A stretch of 64,000 nucleotides of DNA from Parascedosporium putredinis (lineage: Eukaryota; Ascomycota; Sordariomycetes; Microascales; Microascaceae). The translations under genes were made by a program, and so were the position numbers. The stretch is taken from assembly GCA_949357655.1 (NCBI GenBank), contig CASHTG010000002.1:1116001-1180000 (forward strand), in the 5' to 3' direction. The notes under the pieces are model-generated. The model ran no database searches, was not told where the DNA came from, and saw only the letters and a list, made by a program, of their open reading frames with translations. Of the stretch, positions 62,601-64,000 are shown piece after piece. Every line of letters begins with the position of its first letter. The first letter of the stretch is position 1.

Positions 62601-63175
62601 CAATGCAACAGACCCCGGTCCCTCCCAGCTACGACGGTCACCGCGCACCCATGCCCATTGTGCAACCAAGACCGCCGGTCCAACCCGCTCCTGCTCCCGC
62701 CCCCGCCGCGCCCATCGCCACCGGGGCTACCGGCCGGCCGCGGGAGGTTTTCACCCTCGGCGACGAGAAGGACGCGGCCATCCCCGAGGATGTCAAAAAG
62801 CTGTATCGCCAAGACGACCAAGGCCACACCTTGTTTTGGACCGTCCCTCCAACTGTCCGAAGCAACGGGGGCCTTTCAGAAGCCAGCACTGGTCTGGGCC
62901 ACAGTGTCAGGTACCTTGCCGACCTCGACGAGTGGAGAAAGGAGCGGGAGGCGAAGCGCAAGGCGCGCGACGAGAGGATGGTGGAAGAGGCCAAGCGACG
63001 CAGATCGGAGGAAGGGCCTTCTGTTGATGCTGCCAGGGCCAAGGCCCTTGACGAAACCGCCGAGTATCTCGCCAGCTTCTTCAGACAGCACGCGGACGAC
63101 ACGAAAAAGTTTCGCGAAGAAAGCAACCTCGACAAGTGGGACGCACTGATGGCGGAAGTTCATGGCAAGAATTGA
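59686..63175 (+). CDS. RSC1: RSC chromatin-remodelling complex subunit (two bromodomains + BAH)
   Basis: Nuclear subunit of the RSC ATP-dependent nucleosome remodeller; it binds acetylated histone tails. Exons: 59686-59960 (acidic start MSATNDANATEVRET), 60058-60166, 60285-61660, then 62108-63175. Introns 59961-60057 and 60167-60284 are canonical and in phase. The third (61661-62107, GTAAGT...CGCAG) is 447 bp and less certain. Bromodomain 1 spans the first three exons (RALPHYFDIITNPIAFSTI, EFVRDVAQIFHNAQVFNRP). An acidic Glu/Asp run (about 60526-60600) and an AT-hook-like KRRGRPPR follow. Bromodomain 2 contains LPDYYEVISHPMALDNIKKK and NDINLMFENAKQYN. The BAH domain begins KGEIWRVGDWVHI and ends CFVMFVTRFPKGRP. 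The C-terminus is Gln/Pro-rich with HPQQ repeats. Breaks are in the C run 61373-61377 and around 62250-62310. A gene of this kind is expected to be essential or nearly so, which supports assembly error. Confidence 0.93.
60526..60600 (+). repeat. GAGGAAGAR repeat coding for an acidic tract
   Basis: In-frame GAA/GAG/GAC repeat inside RSC1 giving about 25 consecutive acidic residues between the two bromodomains. It is a low-complexity, probably length-variable linker. Confidence 0.85.
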
Positions 63176-63959
63176 GCCGCCCGTAGTAAGGCTCATTGAG
63201 GCACCGGGGAGGGCGCGATTAACTTCCGGTCTTCTACACCTCGAATGGTTCTCCTGGTAAAAGAATGGGTCTCTCGGCCAGGGATCCGGATTGTTCTTTC
63301 TTCCTTTTTTCTTCTTTAATCTTTAGTTAATGGAGTTGCCCGGCGAGGCGAGGCAAGGGCGCCCAACTGTATTCCGTAGCTTATGTACGAATAAAGCACC
63401 AGATCGGTATAAATCAAGGCATTCGTTCTCTTTATCCAGTTGCAAATGGCAAAACCTCATTTCCAGCAAGCGAACATTATCTATTCTATCGGCGTTTTGG
63501 TTCCCGGTCTATATCATTGTTTAAGTCGAGATCGAATTGTTCTCCCACGCCGAGTCAAGGTAGATGAAGAGATTTTAGAAGCTTGGAAACGAAACTTCGC
63601 GACTCGAGTCATTCAGCACGAGAGCTCCTGGAGCTCCTAAGAGCATCACATCAATATCTCTACATCTTGCATAGTATGAGCGGGCAGACCATATGACGTT
63701 GGCCATGGTCCTCCCAGCCTGAGGTGACGGTGCCACTGGGCAGTGTGAGGCGCGTGATGAGTCACGTGATTTGCAGTTCAGTGAGGTGGATGTGAACCAT
63801 GGGCTCATCCAAACTGTGCAGTCCACCATTGGCCCCTCCACTCAAAAATTCATCTCGCAAACCAACTTCCGCAAAACTACCGAGCATCTGGCGAGGCATC
63901 GGAACCGCCGACAATCAGCCAGAATCAACCCGACCGGCGGACCTTCATCGAATTCCACG
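63176..63959. other. Intergenic region, 0.8 kb
   Basis: 3' flank of RSC1 and upstream region of the possible gene at 63960. It contains a TCACGTGA palindrome. No other feature seen. Confidence 0.5.
63762..63769. promoter_or_regulatory. TCACGTGA E-box palindrome
   Basis: Perfect palindrome with a CACGTG core (bHLH/Cbf1-type binding site) about 190 bp upstream of the ATG at 63960. Such sites are common in fungal housekeeping promoters. Function here is inferred from position only. Confidence 0.4.
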
Positions 63960-64000
63960 ATGGCAGACTCACCTCCATCACCCGACCAATATCACGCATA
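63960..64000 (+). CDS. Possible start of a gene cut by the window edge
   Basis: ATG 63960 in a good context (ACGATGGCA) opens a frame reading MADSPPSPDQYHA that runs off the window. Its position downstream of a promoter-like E-box supports a start, but thirteen codons are too few to name a product. Confidence 0.4.
   Translation, partial: MADSPPSPDQYHA

Overview
The window is nuclear DNA of a filamentous ascomycete (Pezizomycotina, most likely Sordariomycetes; genus not assigned). The evidence is short GT-AG introns (about 55-450 bp) with CTAAC/CTGAC branch sites, GC-rich third codon positions, and family content: a SesA-NACHT-WD40 NLR, fungal DUF4246, a fungal BAHD acyltransferase, RSC1 and a Usv1/Rgm1-type C2H2 factor. 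I saw no rRNA, tRNA, CRISPR or intact transposon.

Layout. 0.1-1.2 kb: glycine-zipper protein (+). 1.6-3.4 kb: unrecognised disrupted gene (+), converging on a large NLR at 3.8-7.9 kb (-) with twelve nearly identical 42-residue WD40 repeats. 10.7-12.4 kb: BAHD acyltransferase (+). 13.9-16.9 kb: large unrecognised protein with a helical N-terminus that may be HeLo-like and a beta-rich C-terminus (+). 18.1-20.2 kb: DUF4246 protein (+). 22.6-24.3 kb: MFS sugar porter (+). 28.8-32.0 kb: secreted subtilisin (+). 32.8-33.6 kb: F-box/ankyrin protein with a GC-AG intron (+). 33.7-35.1 kb: TPMT-like methyltransferase (-). 36.1-36.9 kb: short-chain dehydrogenase (-). 37.4-38.2 kb: metallophosphoesterase (-). 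40.2-41.2 kb: nucleotidyltransferase-fold protein (+). 42.6-44.5 kb: secreted LamG-aBig_2-GH43 arabinan-type enzyme (+). 44.5-55.5 kb: 11 kb with no supportable gene, leading into the C2H2 factor at 55.5-57.7 kb (+). 59.7-63.2 kb: RSC1 chromatin-remodelling subunit (+). A new gene may begin at 63,960.

A technical fact governs the annotation. Almost every gene, including the essential-type RSC1, has one or more single-base frame breaks, many of them best explained by one base missing from a homopolymer run. The sugar porter is unbroken. This looks like an unpolished assembly, not mass pseudogenisation. CDS coordinates below therefore give the span of the gene, with exons and breaks in the evidence.

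The genes do not form an obvious metabolic cluster. Three themes stand out: self/non-self sensing (the NLR and the possible HeLo-like protein), extracellular nutrition (subtilisin, GH43, sugar porter) and gene control (C2H2 factor, RSC1).
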